A stretch of DNA of 64,000 nt, taken from positions 26,997,501-27,061,500 of the forward strand of contig NC_079878.1 in assembly GCF_029227915.1 (NCBI RefSeq). The letters are read 5' to 3'. The translations under genes and the position numbers were made by a program. Every line of letters begins with the position of its first letter. Within the stretch, counting starts at the first letter, position 1. Positions 33,182 through 41,252 of the stretch are shown in pieces. Below the pieces are notes generated by a model that saw only the letters and a program-made list of their open reading frames with translations, was not told the DNA's origin and made no database searches. This DNA comes from Hydractinia symbiolongicarpus. Its lineage: Eukaryota > Cnidaria > Hydrozoa > Anthoathecata > Hydractiniidae.

Positions 33182-34027
33182 ATGGAAAAATTGAAAATGC
33201 AGTATTGGATGGTAGACGAAGATGAGTACCGAAATGTTTGGAGAAAGACTGCGACGCTAGCCAAACTCTCGCGAAAGCGAAAAAACCACGCATACGTAGA
33301 GGAATTTCTAAAAGGGTGGGAAGTCCTGTTCGCGTACGGAACCTACGCATCCGAAGGAGAGGTAGACCCCAACTTTTCAGCATCTGAGGCCTGGAACCTG
33401 ATGCAAGATCCTGAGAACGCACACGGCAAGACGAAAAGTTTCAAAAGGCAGATGATAAACTTTATGCGCGCTCTGAAATGGATGAAGTGCTGCGGGCGCC
33501 TCACGCCTGACAAAATCCAGACTGTCCATGAGATCATGATGCGCGGAGAAAAACACAAGAGCGGCAAACCCGTGCTGACGGGGAAATACAGGACGACTAA
33601 GGTATTCGCTGTTTTTCACGAATTTGCCCCTGTTTCTGCAATTCCAAGGTTAGTGACAGACGCCCTGGATCGATACTACTCTACAGAGACTGACGATCCG
33701 ATATGGAACGCGGCGAGGTTGTTTATAGACTTGATTAATATCCATCCATTCGAAGATGGGAACGGGAGGTTATGTAGGCTAGTTATTTCTCACGTACTTG
33801 TGGAGAGTGGGTTGAGCCTCTTTCCAGTTTTGCTTAGTTCGTTCCACAAACGCTACAGGCGCCATTACATTCAGGCTGTTAAAAGGTTTGAAGAGAGACC
33901 GTCGCTACTTTACACGATGGTCTGCAAGTCTTTGGTGAAGGTATGGAATAATTTCGAGCAAAGCTTGGCTCTACTAGATTCCTCGTTGAGCCTTGGCGTG
34001 TATAAGAAAGATGTCCTAGGTCAGTAA
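33182..34027 (+). CDS. Fic-domain protein (probable AMPylase), class II type
   Basis: 281 residues, intact. The Fic core motif HPFEDGNGRLCR (consensus HxFxxGNGRxxR) lies at about residues 188-199, with a helical bundle around it. An N-terminal TYASEG at about 53-58 fits the (S/T)xxxE(G/N) inhibitory helix, whose glutamate blocks ATP until displaced, so this would be a self-inhibited class II enzyme. Fic proteins transfer AMP or other nucleotide parts to target hydroxyls and regulate host factors or partner proteins. In a virus-like element it may act on the host or as an antitoxin-controlled effector; that is inference. Its last dozen residues lie in the right copy of the 23-bp repeat and beyond, and overlap the open frame of the BRO gene. 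Confidence 0.85.
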   Translation: MEKLKMQYWMVDEDEYRNVWRKTATLAKLSRKRKNHAYVEEFLKGWEVLFAYGTYASEGEVDPNFSASEAWNLMQDPENAHGKTKSFKRQMINFMRALKWMKCCGRLTPDKIQTVHEIMMRGEKHKSGKPVLTGKYRTTKVFAVFHEFAPVSAIPRLVTDALDRYYSTETDDPIWNAARLFIDLINIHPFEDGNGRLCRLVISHVLVESGLSLFPVLLSSFHKRYRRHYIQAVKRFEERPSLLYTMVCKSLVKVWNNFEQSLALLDSSLSLGVYKKDVLGQ

Positions 34028-34629
34028 TTTTTTCGAAGGCACATGTACCGGAGAAGCATGTAAAGCGGGCCTGGGAGGTTAAAAGTACCGCAGAAGACAA
34101 GTGGGTCGATATCGACCCTCTTCATTCAGACACGATGCTACTGACAGAGCCAGGCCTTTATTGCTTTCTCTTGAGGTGTGGTAGACCTGAAGCAGAACCA
34201 TTTTTGAATTGGATTGTTAAAGAAAAGGAAGCGGCGCTGGTTCTGCGCAACAACGACTTGGAGTACAAGGATCGAACGATAGCCGCACAAGAGCAAGAAA
34301 TCATAGAGCTACGACAGCGACATGTTCCATGTGCGCAAGATCCTCGAAAGGATAATGGGATGGTTATAATCCAAAAGAATAACAACGATGAATATCCGTA
34401 TGTCGCTATATGTGGGCAGCAGGGCTATGTAGCGCAAAAGATTCGCAACAAGTTAACAGATCATCCCAACGGTCAACTCGTCGTTCTTGCAGAAACTCCA
34501 AATGCCATTGTACATTACAACTGGCTCCGAGAGCGTGGATGCATTGAAATAAATCCCGAACGTCTAAAACACTTTCGATTAGGTCGTAATTATACACATC
34601 AGAGATTGATGGGGCTTGCCGAGATCTAG
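34006..34629 (+). CDS. BRO-like protein (BRO-N remainder plus C-terminal domain)
   Basis: From an ATG at 34135 there are 164 residues. LTEPGLYCFLL and EAEPFLNWI are the second half of a BRO-N domain. A coiled segment (LEYKDRTIAAQEQEIIELRQ) follows, then a compact C-terminal domain with YVAICGQQGYV, PNAIVHYNWL and LGRNYTHQRL. The frame is open back to 34006 and that part also looks like BRO-N, but has no ATG and overlaps the Fic end in another frame. So the start was probably lost, by frameshift or by arrival of Fic. BRO proteins of large DNA viruses bind DNA and are often multicopy. Confidence 0.65.
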   Translation, partial: ERCPRSVIFSKAHVPEKHVKRAWEVKSTAEDKWVDIDPLHSDTMLLTEPGLYCFLLRCGRPEAEPFLNWIVKEKEAALVLRNNDLEYKDRTIAAQEQEIIELRQRHVPCAQDPRKDNGMVIIQKNNNDEYPYVAICGQQGYVAQKIRNKLTDHPNGQLVVLAETPNAIVHYNWLRERGCIEINPERLKHFRLGRNYTHQRLMGLAEI

Positions 34630-34644
34630 GATTTTTTTTTGTAA

Positions 34645-34666
34645 CCCGTGCTCCTGCGGAGACGGG
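34645..34666 (+). terminator. 3' hairpin after the BRO gene
   Basis: CCCGT-g-CTCC / TGC / GGAG-ACGGG, a nine-base-pair stem with one bulge, sixteen bases after the stop and just after a T run. Hairpins at mRNA ends act as processing signals in mimiviruses and virophages; a similar role here is inference. Confidence 0.5.
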
Positions 34667-34757
34667 CGAGGCCCTGATAACTACTCACCAAGGCTATGGA
34701 CGAAGCTTGCGTGACCACTTCAAGTGTTAAAAGATAGTTAACACTTTAAGAAAAAAA

Positions 34758-35291
34758 ATGGAGGCCTATGTAGAGAGCTTGCAACTTAGAAACTTTTACG
34801 ATATTCAGGTACCTGTGCTGAGATGCTGCATCAAGGCAGGATCTACTACCGGTTTTTGTTCACAGTGTTTGGAAAATTTTAGATTAAGAAATGGACCATA
34901 CTACGAGGGGTTTGTACATCCGAACGATGATGAGCTTTTGAATGGAGTGCAATCAGGAGAGAAGCCCTGGGCGACAATAGTATGTGAGGAGGAGGATGAA
35001 GTGCTCGAATACGATATCGCGGATCGCAGGGGTCTGCATATTGTTTCCGATCAGGTGAACAAGTTGGGCATGCTCTGCTACGAGATTATCAAGGATAAGG
35101 ACTTAAGGCTCTCAGATCTGGCGGACTTGGAGAAAATTAGTGACATACTCAACATTCAAATCGATGACAGAGCATTGGTTGACATCATCGACCTTGATAG
35201 CGAGCCAAATGTTATCAAGAGAATCGTCTATGGCTATCCATTCTACACTCTAGCTCCTTATGATTATACCCGCCTTCATCCGATTGACTGA
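34758..35291 (+). CDS. Unrecognised Polinton protein, 177 residues
   Basis: Starts MEAYVESLQLRNFYDIQVP. It has cysteines in CCIKAG and FCSQCLENF that could bind zinc, an acidic middle (VCEEEDEVLEYDIADR), and ends YDYTRLHPID. No catalytic motif seen, and it is not an adenain-like protease by the residues I can find. Last plus-strand gene before the converging integrase. Intact. Confidence 0.6.
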   Translation: MEAYVESLQLRNFYDIQVPVLRCCIKAGSTTGFCSQCLENFRLRNGPYYEGFVHPNDDELLNGVQSGEKPWATIVCEEEDEVLEYDIADRRGLHIVSDQVNKLGMLCYEIIKDKDLRLSDLADLEKISDILNIQIDDRALVDIIDLDSEPNVIKRIVYGYPFYTLAPYDYTRLHPID

Positions 35292-35303
35292 CTCTGAGGA
35301 AGT

Positions 35304-35331
35304 ATTAATGTGAGCCACGGGTTCACATTAA
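35304..35331. terminator. Hairpin between converging genes
   Basis: TTAATGTGA and TCACATTAA arms around a ten-base loop, just after the stop at 35291 and before the integrase stop at 35403. Confidence 0.5.
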
Positions 35332-35352
35332 CCACGCTTATGGGTATCAACT

Positions 35353-35373
35353 GTTCCCCCGTACCGGGGGAAC
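35353..35373. terminator. Second hairpin between converging genes
   Basis: GTTCCCCC and GGGGGAAC, eight base pairs and a five-base loop. With the previous hairpin it gives one per transcript end. Confidence 0.5.
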
Positions 35374-35402
35374 CGGTGAAATGGCCCTCGGGCTCGTGAA
35401 AT

Positions 35403-36402
35403 TTACCATTTTTTAACCGAGTCAGGAGGCAGCTTCGTGTCTTCAGGAACCCGCAAAAGCTCTTCTTTCACAAACACACGCTCTGGACCATATGCAAGGT
35501 AGTACATCGTTCGGTTGTTTGGTTCGTTGACGATGCGGTCCAAGCGGAACGTTTTTTTCGACCAAATCATGTCAGTTGCACGTCTTCTCTGATCTCCATG
35601 CTCTACACCAGGCTGCATCAAATATTGGTAGAGACCATCTTCTGCCAGAGGCTTCTTGTCAGGCTTGTAGCTTGCTTTTTGTGGAACCTCGTCGAGTTTG
35701 ACTGCATCGATAGGTTTCATCTTGATTCCAGCGGTTTTTGTTTTGTTCATCTGATCGACAATTTTGTAGAGTTGCTTGACCCATATCGTCGAGACCTTAC
35801 CCTCTTCGTTGAGCTCTTGAGCATCTTGAGCCTTGAAGAGACGTCTCGCGAACTGCTTGTTGAAGTTTTCTACAAAGGCAGTGTGGCGATGATGGTACTT
35901 TGTCACCGTCCTGTCGATCTTGACGTCATGTTTTTGAAAGGTCTTTGTAACGTCTGCAAGGAACTCGGTTCCTGCATCTATCATGACAGCCTGGGGCCAC
36001 GTCAAGGGTCTGGCCTTGTAAATGTCCTCGATCATTTTGGCCACTTCTGCAGCCTTTTTCGTTCGCAGGGGTCTCGCCACTGTGAACCTGCTGGCAATGT
36101 CAATTCCAGTAAGAATGTATTTGTATTTCGAGCCATACAGGCGATCATGAGGCATGCTAAGCAAATCAAATTGATGTACTGCATTTGGAACGGTAACGGT
36201 GTAATGAGGATGTTTTACCACCTTTGGCCCTGGAATGTGAACCTGCTAGAAGGCCTGGTGGGCAAGGTAGATTTTGACCTTTTTCATAGACAAACCACTT
36301 AGTTCAACAAGTTTTTCAATGGCTTCGTTTCCGATCCAGAGATGTGTTGGGCTCATAGAAAATACTGCTCAATTTTTCCTTCTCTGTGGGAATATTCGAC
36401 AT
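35403..36402 (-). pseudogene. int: Polinton integrase (rve/DD35E), N-terminal lesions
   Basis: The frame 36221-35403 (272 residues) has the rve core with D19 (HQFDLLSMP), D82 (MIDAGTEF) and E118 (FVENFN); 35 residues between the last two make it DD35E as in retroviral integrases. A C-terminal chromo/SH3-like part follows (RATDMIWSKKTFRLDRIV). The gene appears to start at an ATG at 36402. A one-base shift near 36350 and a TAG at 36248-36246 separate the start from the core. It would join element ends to host DNA. Broken here unless translated from 36221. Confidence 0.9.
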
Positions 36403-36419
36403 GTTTATTACATGTCGAA
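36395..36419. promoter_or_regulatory. Perfect 10-bp hairpin at the integrase start
   Basis: TTCGACATGT, five-base loop, ACATGTCGAA. The left arm contains the presumed integrase start codon (minus strand). The hairpin also lies 25 bases downstream of the gene at 36444-36842, so it may mark that gene's 3' end instead. Confidence 0.45.
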
Positions 36420-36443
36420 AACATTTTAACTCCTGTGGAGACG

Positions 36444-36842
36444 CTAGGCGAACTTGTACGCTGCAAAACCAAGGGGGGCTAAGGATCCAACGATAAACGT
36501 CAGCTCACCGTCTTGTTGCTGTTTGCTGGGCGTGTAGAAGTCGGCTAACTTAGGAGCCTTCTCGATCGTTTCGATGTAATAGTCTCCCATACCTTCATCG
36601 AGCTCCTTCAAGCTCTCTCCAGCTTGCCTTTTCAGCTCTCGTTGATGGTTATACCAATCGATCTTTGCCTGCCTGTCACGTACCCACTGTGTTTGAGCTG
36701 CTTGAAGTTGTTCAATTGCTTTATCATGTCGTTTCCGTTCCTCTTCGCCATGGCCTGACAGCTTACTGAACAGGAAATTTGATCCATTAAAGGCTAATGC
36801 ATTAATCGCAGCACCAGCCACAAGAACACCGATAGTTGCCAT
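36444..36842 (-). CDS. Polinton membrane-anchored virion-type protein, 132 residues
   Basis: An N-terminal hydrophobic segment (ATIGVLVAGAAINALAF) is followed by a long charged helix (ERKRHDKAIEQLQAAQTQW, RELKRQAGESLKELDEG) and a second weak hydrophobic end (IVGSLAPLGFAAYKFA). It lies six bases after the capsid gene stop, so the two are likely co-transcribed. Proteins of this layout neighbour the capsid gene in cnidarian Polintons as far as I recall. Exact role unknown. Intact. Confidence 0.6.
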   Translation of the reverse strand: MATIGVLVAGAAINALAFNGSNFLFSKLSGHGEEERKRHDKAIEQLQAAQTQWVRDRQAKIDWYNHQRELKRQAGESLKELDEGMGDYYIETIEKAPKLADFYTPSKQQQDGELTFIVGSLAPLGFAAYKFA

Positions 36843-36848
36843 TTATTT

Positions 36849-38067
36849 TCAGTATTCCACAGAGTGATAATGGCCGTCTAAGATGTTCAGCTGAGCATCC
36901 TGAAGTAGGAAAACGTAGCATTTAATATCACCGGTCCCGTCAGCTTTTTTCGTCATATGCAGGGTTACACCGTCGCTTAATCTTTGCAAAGGTCTGCCAG
37001 AACCGTGTAGGGTATGGTCCGGACTACTGCGGAAGTCAATGAACAGCGCATAACGCTCAGTCATGAACTGCCCAATCGTTACCCCAGAATCGTGGCTACC
37101 GAATAAGTTTACGATCTGCTCGAGGTTATCCTTCGGGAGCATCGCGTGCGTGTAGAGCTTATTAGGCTCACCCTGTAAGCCTTCACTTTTCCAGGGTCTA
37201 CAAAGAGCAGTAAAACGCCTTTCAAACTTTTTGCAGGTGTATCAATTTGCAAATTGTAACTTGTGTCAGTCTTTTTCATCGTGACAACCTTACTACGGAG
37301 AACCCTTTCATAGGGTAGCGCAAAACGATTATACTGTGACATCATAGCGCTCGCGAGACCCTCGTTATTAATCTTGTCAAACTCTAGTGCGATATTATTG
37401 ATCTTATACGCGGCATCCGGTGGTTTAGCTGCGGTATTTCCAACAGCTGCCGTACCTCCATCTTTGATAACGTTACGGTACGATGCAAAATGTATAACGA
37501 ATTGCAGCCTATCGTGTAAGCCTGCCTGGTAGAAGGGCAAGTCTCGTGTTAATTCAAACATTGTCCCCAAGGGCACGCAAAAGGTGCTACCGTAGGCTGC
37601 GACGATCGCTTTTTCCTCATCCTTGCCTACATGATCAGTCGCTTTTACCTGTAGGGAGCGTATTGTACCGTCGTTGGGATTGATCCCCTTTAGGATCAAG
37701 TTGTTTTCCCGATGAAACTTGGGCAACCATAGGTCCTTGTAGGTAGCGAGCACCCTGTAGTCGCTAATATTTCGCACCTCGTTACCTTCAAAGTGATACG
37801 AAGATTTTGCACCAAGGATTTACCTATATTGCTGACGATAGTGCGCTTCGTGTTTGTTCCCGTTAATTCAAGATCAAAGAGGAGTTTGATACTAGATGGA
37901 AAAATTACATCGTTCAGCCCCATGTTGGGGATGTCCATATATAAGTCCTCGTTCTAATTAATCGTACTAGGGACATGACTTACTTTTACACGCTGCTTCT
38001 TGCCTTTCATAGCCATCATTGTTTTAATCTCCGCGCAGGGATCGAGCTTAGTTTCGAATATACTCAT
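36849..38067 (-). pseudogene. Major capsid protein, double jelly roll (one stop, two frameshifts)
   Basis: The gene starts at an ATG at 38067 (MSIFETKLDP). It meets a TAG at 37956-37954, resumes in frame at MDIPNMGLNDVIFP, shifts near 37800-37820 into the frame of YRVLATYKDLW and LGTMFELTRDLPFYQ, and shifts again near 37186 into the frame ending LLQDAQLNILDGHY at 36849. Total length of about 400 codons and the motifs fit the Polinton capsid protein. It would form the hexon-like shell. Three lesions make this copy dead. Confidence 0.85.
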
Positions 38068-38100
38068 GCTTTATTATTAGCTGATTTTCGTTTCAAATAA

Positions 38101-38829
38101 ATGCCGATTAATCCAATATACGAAGGAGACGACTTTACGTCAGAGGAAAAAATTCCAGACGAGGATTTCAGTAGGCCTGATGCCAGCTCCACGATAACGC
38201 CAGATCAGCAGCAAGATCAGGAACAATCCGGCTCAGCACGAGACACCACGACAAGACAGAGGGAAGAGCTACTAAAATCAAGGGTCGACGATCTTTACGA
38301 ACACCTTGGCGAGGAGCTGTGGCAGCCAATCGTGAGATTTTATAACGAGTTTGAGGCACAAGGAAACCAGCTTCTTTCCGATGGCATAGAGATCACTAAA
38401 AGGAATGGTGAACTGAGGAGCGTTGCCGAGTTAAAGAGGAGGTTAGGTACAAATCGCTTGCGAGAATTGGGGTTTATTGACTATACTACACCAAACAAAG
38501 GCAGTAAAGCAATGGCTCAGAAACTCCTTAACGAGATTGTTCATGTTGAACAGAAGGCCGATGATATTGAAATGATGCCGCTGCTCGAGAACGTCCTTGA
38601 TGAAACGGAGAGCCTGATAGAAGAGACTCCTTTTGGCGCCAGCTTCACAGAGCGTGAAAGAAGAGGGCTCAACCTCGAGCTTCAAACGCTAAAGAGTAAC
38701 CTGAAGCACTTGAAAAGCAAGATGGTCTTCTATGACAGCGAGATCGCCAAAAGGATTATTGGCACGGTTGTCTCGTTCTTTTTTAGAGTGGCTGCAAAAG
38801 TTGTTGAATACGCAGCCAAACACCTCTAA
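38101..38829 (+). CDS. Unrecognised Polinton protein, 242 residues
   Basis: Divergent from the capsid gene, with 33 bases between starts. An acidic, Gln/Ser-rich disordered N-terminus (to about 50) is followed by mostly helical sequence with charged coiled-coil-like stretches (RERRGLNLELQTLKSNLKHL) and a hydrophobic C-terminal helix (IIGTVVSFFFRVAAKVVEYA). Perhaps a minor virion protein. Intact. Confidence 0.6.
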   Translation: MPINPIYEGDDFTSEEKIPDEDFSRPDASSTITPDQQQDQEQSGSARDTTTRQREELLKSRVDDLYEHLGEELWQPIVRFYNEFEAQGNQLLSDGIEITKRNGELRSVAELKRRLGTNRLRELGFIDYTTPNKGSKAMAQKLLNEIVHVEQKADDIEMMPLLENVLDETESLIEETPFGASFTERERRGLNLELQTLKSNLKHLKSKMVFYDSEIAKRIIGTVVSFFFRVAAKVVEYAAKHL

Positions 38830-38895
38830 TGGCAATCGCTGCTGCCGTCGCTTTTGTTGTGGTCTACGTTGGTGGCAAACTATCGTAAATATTGG

Positions 38896-38910
38896 TGCTC
38901 CTGCGGAGCA
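38896..38910. terminator. Hairpin between converging genes
   Basis: TGCTCC/TGC/GGAGCA, extended by AATATT/AATATT outside two mismatches. It lies between the stop of the plus gene (38829) and the stop of the minus gene (38911). Confidence 0.5.
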
Positions 38911-39171
38911 TTAATATTTCTTCAACCAAATGTACATTAGGATCGATAATACTCCCGCAGTAACCAAGGTGGCCTTGGTGTCCTCGTGAGGGTTTCCATC
39001 TCCTAACTGAGGCATCTTTTCAGATTTTAGGGCATCCCTCGATATTTCTTGCCCAGGTCTGACTCGTTTTAAAAACTGTGTGGGTTTGTTGTTTAGGTCT
39101 AGCATCGCACTCGCCGGCGCAATCAAGAGGTTGTTGTTATACCCAACAATTTTACCAATACGCAGGTTCAT
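38911..39171 (-). CDS. Small Polinton protein with C-terminal membrane anchor, 86 residues
   Basis: Starts MNLRIGKIVGYNNNLLIAP. Its C-terminal hydrophobic helix TLVTAGVLSILMYIWL is followed by KKY. No family recognised. Intact. Confidence 0.5.
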   Translation of the reverse strand: MNLRIGKIVGYNNNLLIAPASAMLDLNNKPTQFLKRVRPGQEISRDALKSEKMPQLGDGNPHEDTKATLVTAGVLSILMYIWLKKY

Positions 39172-39260
39172 ATCGGAGGGTATCGGTGGGACCCTAGTAG
39201 TAAAATCACGTAAACACGAATACTCTCGCTAAGCTTCGTCAGACCTTTCGATGTCAGGCC

Positions 39261-39725
39261 TTGGCCCGTAGGCATGATAAACTTGGCCCAATCACCATCT
39301 ACTTGCGGCCACCATCTACCATTTGTGAGCGAGGACATGAGAGCCTTAAACTTGTATTGGGCATTGGGGTCGGCACCATATTCACGACAAATCTGGGCAT
39401 ATCCAGATGTAGAGAAATTGAGAAAATTTTATATGACTATGACAGCTTCTACAAAACTGACGTGTACCAAAGATTGAGACTCGTTTGCCCTCAGTTAGAT
39501 GAAGACGATTGCCTACTGGATGGGAAGAAATCAAAAATTCTTGCTTTGCTTAACACTAAAGAGTTAAACGCATAGGGAGACATGCTTACATGGAGTTTTG
39601 ACACTCCAATCTACCTTCCTTTGAAAGGCTCAACAGACAGACTGGAGTTCATGCTGACTGATGAGTATCATCATGAAAAAAATGTTTCGTTCGTCGGAAT
39701 TACGATGCATTTACTCATAGAATAA
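39261..39725 (+). pseudogene. Fragmented Polinton gene, possibly the minor capsid (penton) protein
   Basis: Three pieces: an open frame from 39274 (MINLAQSPSTCGHHLPFV), an overlapping frame that carries on to 39575 (LYDYDSFYKTDVYQRL), and a 47-residue end at 39582-39725 (MLTWSFDTPIYLPLKG ... FVGITMHLLIE). The last piece alternates hydrophobic and polar residues like the final strands of a jelly roll. Its stop abuts the next ATG. Assignment to the minor capsid is only by size, place and this strand pattern. Confidence 0.35.
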
Positions 39726-40376
39726 ATGATGGCTGATACAATGAAGCTTTACCCAACTTTGCCGCCAAGTGCGCCTGAGCAGGAGCAGCCTGAAGAAAGT
39801 CAGGTCTACAGACTAAAAAGGATCGAAGAAATCGAGCAGTACCTGCGGTCTGAGATCAAAGAGAGAGAAAAACTCTACAAAAAGTTCAAGCTGTGGGGGA
39901 TGGGGCTTCGCTATGCTGATCATGGCATAATTGCTGTTACTGTCATCACCTCCGCAGCAGGTATTGCCACGCTTGCAACCGGATTCGGAGCCCCCATAGC
40001 AATTGGTCTTGAAGCCGCGGCTCTTGCAGTGGGCATAGGCCAAGTAGGTTTGAAGAATGCTTCCAAAAGGATACGGTATAAGGTGCACAAACATGAGTGC
40101 ATCAAACTCCTAGCTGAATCAAAACTAGACACTGTATACGATAAGATTTCCAGAGCGATCCAAGATGGTATAATTTGAGACTACGAGTTTACATGGATAA
40201 TGCAGGAAAAACAGCGCTACATGGTGCTCAAGGAGCAGATCCAACAACGAACGAAAAAAGCTGTGAAATCCATCAACGATAATGAACGCGCAGAGTTGCT
40301 AGCACAAGGCAGGCAAGAAGCTGAAGATGAAATTTTTAAAAAACTGCAATCTGCGCAGTATGCCAGCGCTACTTAG
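39726..40376 (+). pseudogene. Polinton membrane protein with one in-frame stop
   Basis: 150 residues to a TGA at 40176-40178: acidic N-terminus, charged helix (RIEEIEQYLRSEIKEREKLY), two hydrophobic segments (about 70-85 and 86-108; IIAVTVITSAAGIATLATGF, GAPIAIGLEAAALAVGIG). The same frame stays open for 65 more codons to a TAG at 40374-40376, and that part (KQRYMVLKEQIQQRTKKA) continues the helical style of the family. So a nonsense mutation is likely. I recall similar two-helix proteins in many cnidarian Polintons. No function known. Confidence 0.6.
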
Positions 40377-40576
40377 AGTCTCCACCTGCTTACAAAGTCT
40401 ATGAGCAAGTCGCCATCATGTACGACACGTCGCTGAGCGAGATTCCTCAAATATTGTTCAAGATTTTTCTGCCATGCAATTTTAACACAAGGCTCGCAGT
40501 ACAGTCCGCGCGTTTGTGTTGAAACATCCTTGTACTTGACCTTGCGTATGGCTTCGACAAGGTCTATTCGCTTCAA
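40373..40576 (-). CDS. Small Polinton ORF, 67 residues
   Basis: Minus strand, starts MKRIDLVEAIRKVKYKDV and contains YCEPCVKIAW, a possible half zinc site. Converges with the previous gene and overlaps its last four bases. Unrecognised. Confidence 0.35.
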   Translation of the reverse strand: MKRIDLVEAIRKVKYKDVSTQTRGLYCEPCVKIAWQKNLEQYLRNLAQRRVVHDGDLLIDFVSRWRL

Positions 40577-40604
40577 CGTAGAGTACCCTTTGAGACCTAA
40601 GGTT

Positions 40605-40805
40605 TTAGCTTCTTGTCGCAGTTTGTCTATTTGTTTCTTCTAGTTCTTCAATTGCTCTCTCTAATAAAGCGCTGATAGCCCTCTCGCACTCTTCTTCTTC
40701 TTTCTCACTTTTCTTTGCGAATAATTCTCTCAAAAAAGTTAACATTATAAAATGTGTGTACCAATCTAGCGCTGTAATTTTAGGCCTTCGGTCGTTGCTT
40801 GACAT
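40605..40805 (-). CDS. Small Polinton ORF, 66 residues
   Basis: Starts MSSNDRRPKITALDWYTHF and has an acidic coiled stretch (KKSEKEEEECERAISALLER). Unrecognised. Placed between two other minus-strand small genes. Confidence 0.4.
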   Translation of the reverse strand: MSSNDRRPKITALDWYTHFIMLTFLRELFAKKSEKEEEECERAISALLERAIEELEETNRQTATRS

Positions 40806-40867
40806 TTATTATAATACTTTTTTTTTATTTTTTTGTCGCTATCCGCAACAATTTTCAGTGGTTTATT

Positions 40868-40893
40868 TTTTGTGACTGTCTCCAGTCACAAAA
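40868..40893. terminator. Perfect 11-bp hairpin downstream of the 41203-40949 gene
   Basis: TTTTGTGACTG, loop TCTC, CAGTCACAAAA. It sits 56 bases after the stop of the minus-strand gene. Confidence 0.55.
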
Positions 40894-40948
40894 GATCCTC
40901 ATTACTTTTTGTCTTGGTTGGTATACCAAAGTCATTTTGGATGCTCGT

Positions 40949-41203
40949 CTAGTCCATCATAGGCTTCCACAAGGTCGTAATCATAGTAAAATTGATCAGG
41001 ATTCTTCGTAGATTTTTCTTTCCCAGTGATTTGATGAACATCTGACCTGTTCGACCTATCAACATGACAGTTGCATCACCTTTTTTGGTCTTGATCTCTT
41101 CAACATATTCAATTTTGAATATGATTCCAGTGGGAACATCACGCCACTTCATAATGCTCTCTGCTTTCAAGGCATCAAATTGTTCTGCAGATAGGAAAGG
41201 CAT
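40949..41203 (-). CDS. Small Polinton protein, possible OB-fold, 84 residues
   Basis: Starts MPFLSAEQFDALKAES. The middle (GIIFKIEYVEEIKTKKGDA, TVMLIGRTGQMFI) alternates as beta strands and resembles small OB-fold DNA-binding proteins I associate with Polintons. The C-terminus (FTMITTLWKPMMD) looks out of character and may follow a frameshift. Confidence 0.45.
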   Translation of the reverse strand: MPFLSAEQFDALKAESIMKWRDVPTGIIFKIEYVEEIKTKKGDATVMLIGRTGQMFIKSLGKKNLRRILINFTMITTLWKPMMD

Positions 41204-41252
41204 CTCTTTATTATAGATTTTTAAACCTCAACCAGGATCAAAATACTGGACA

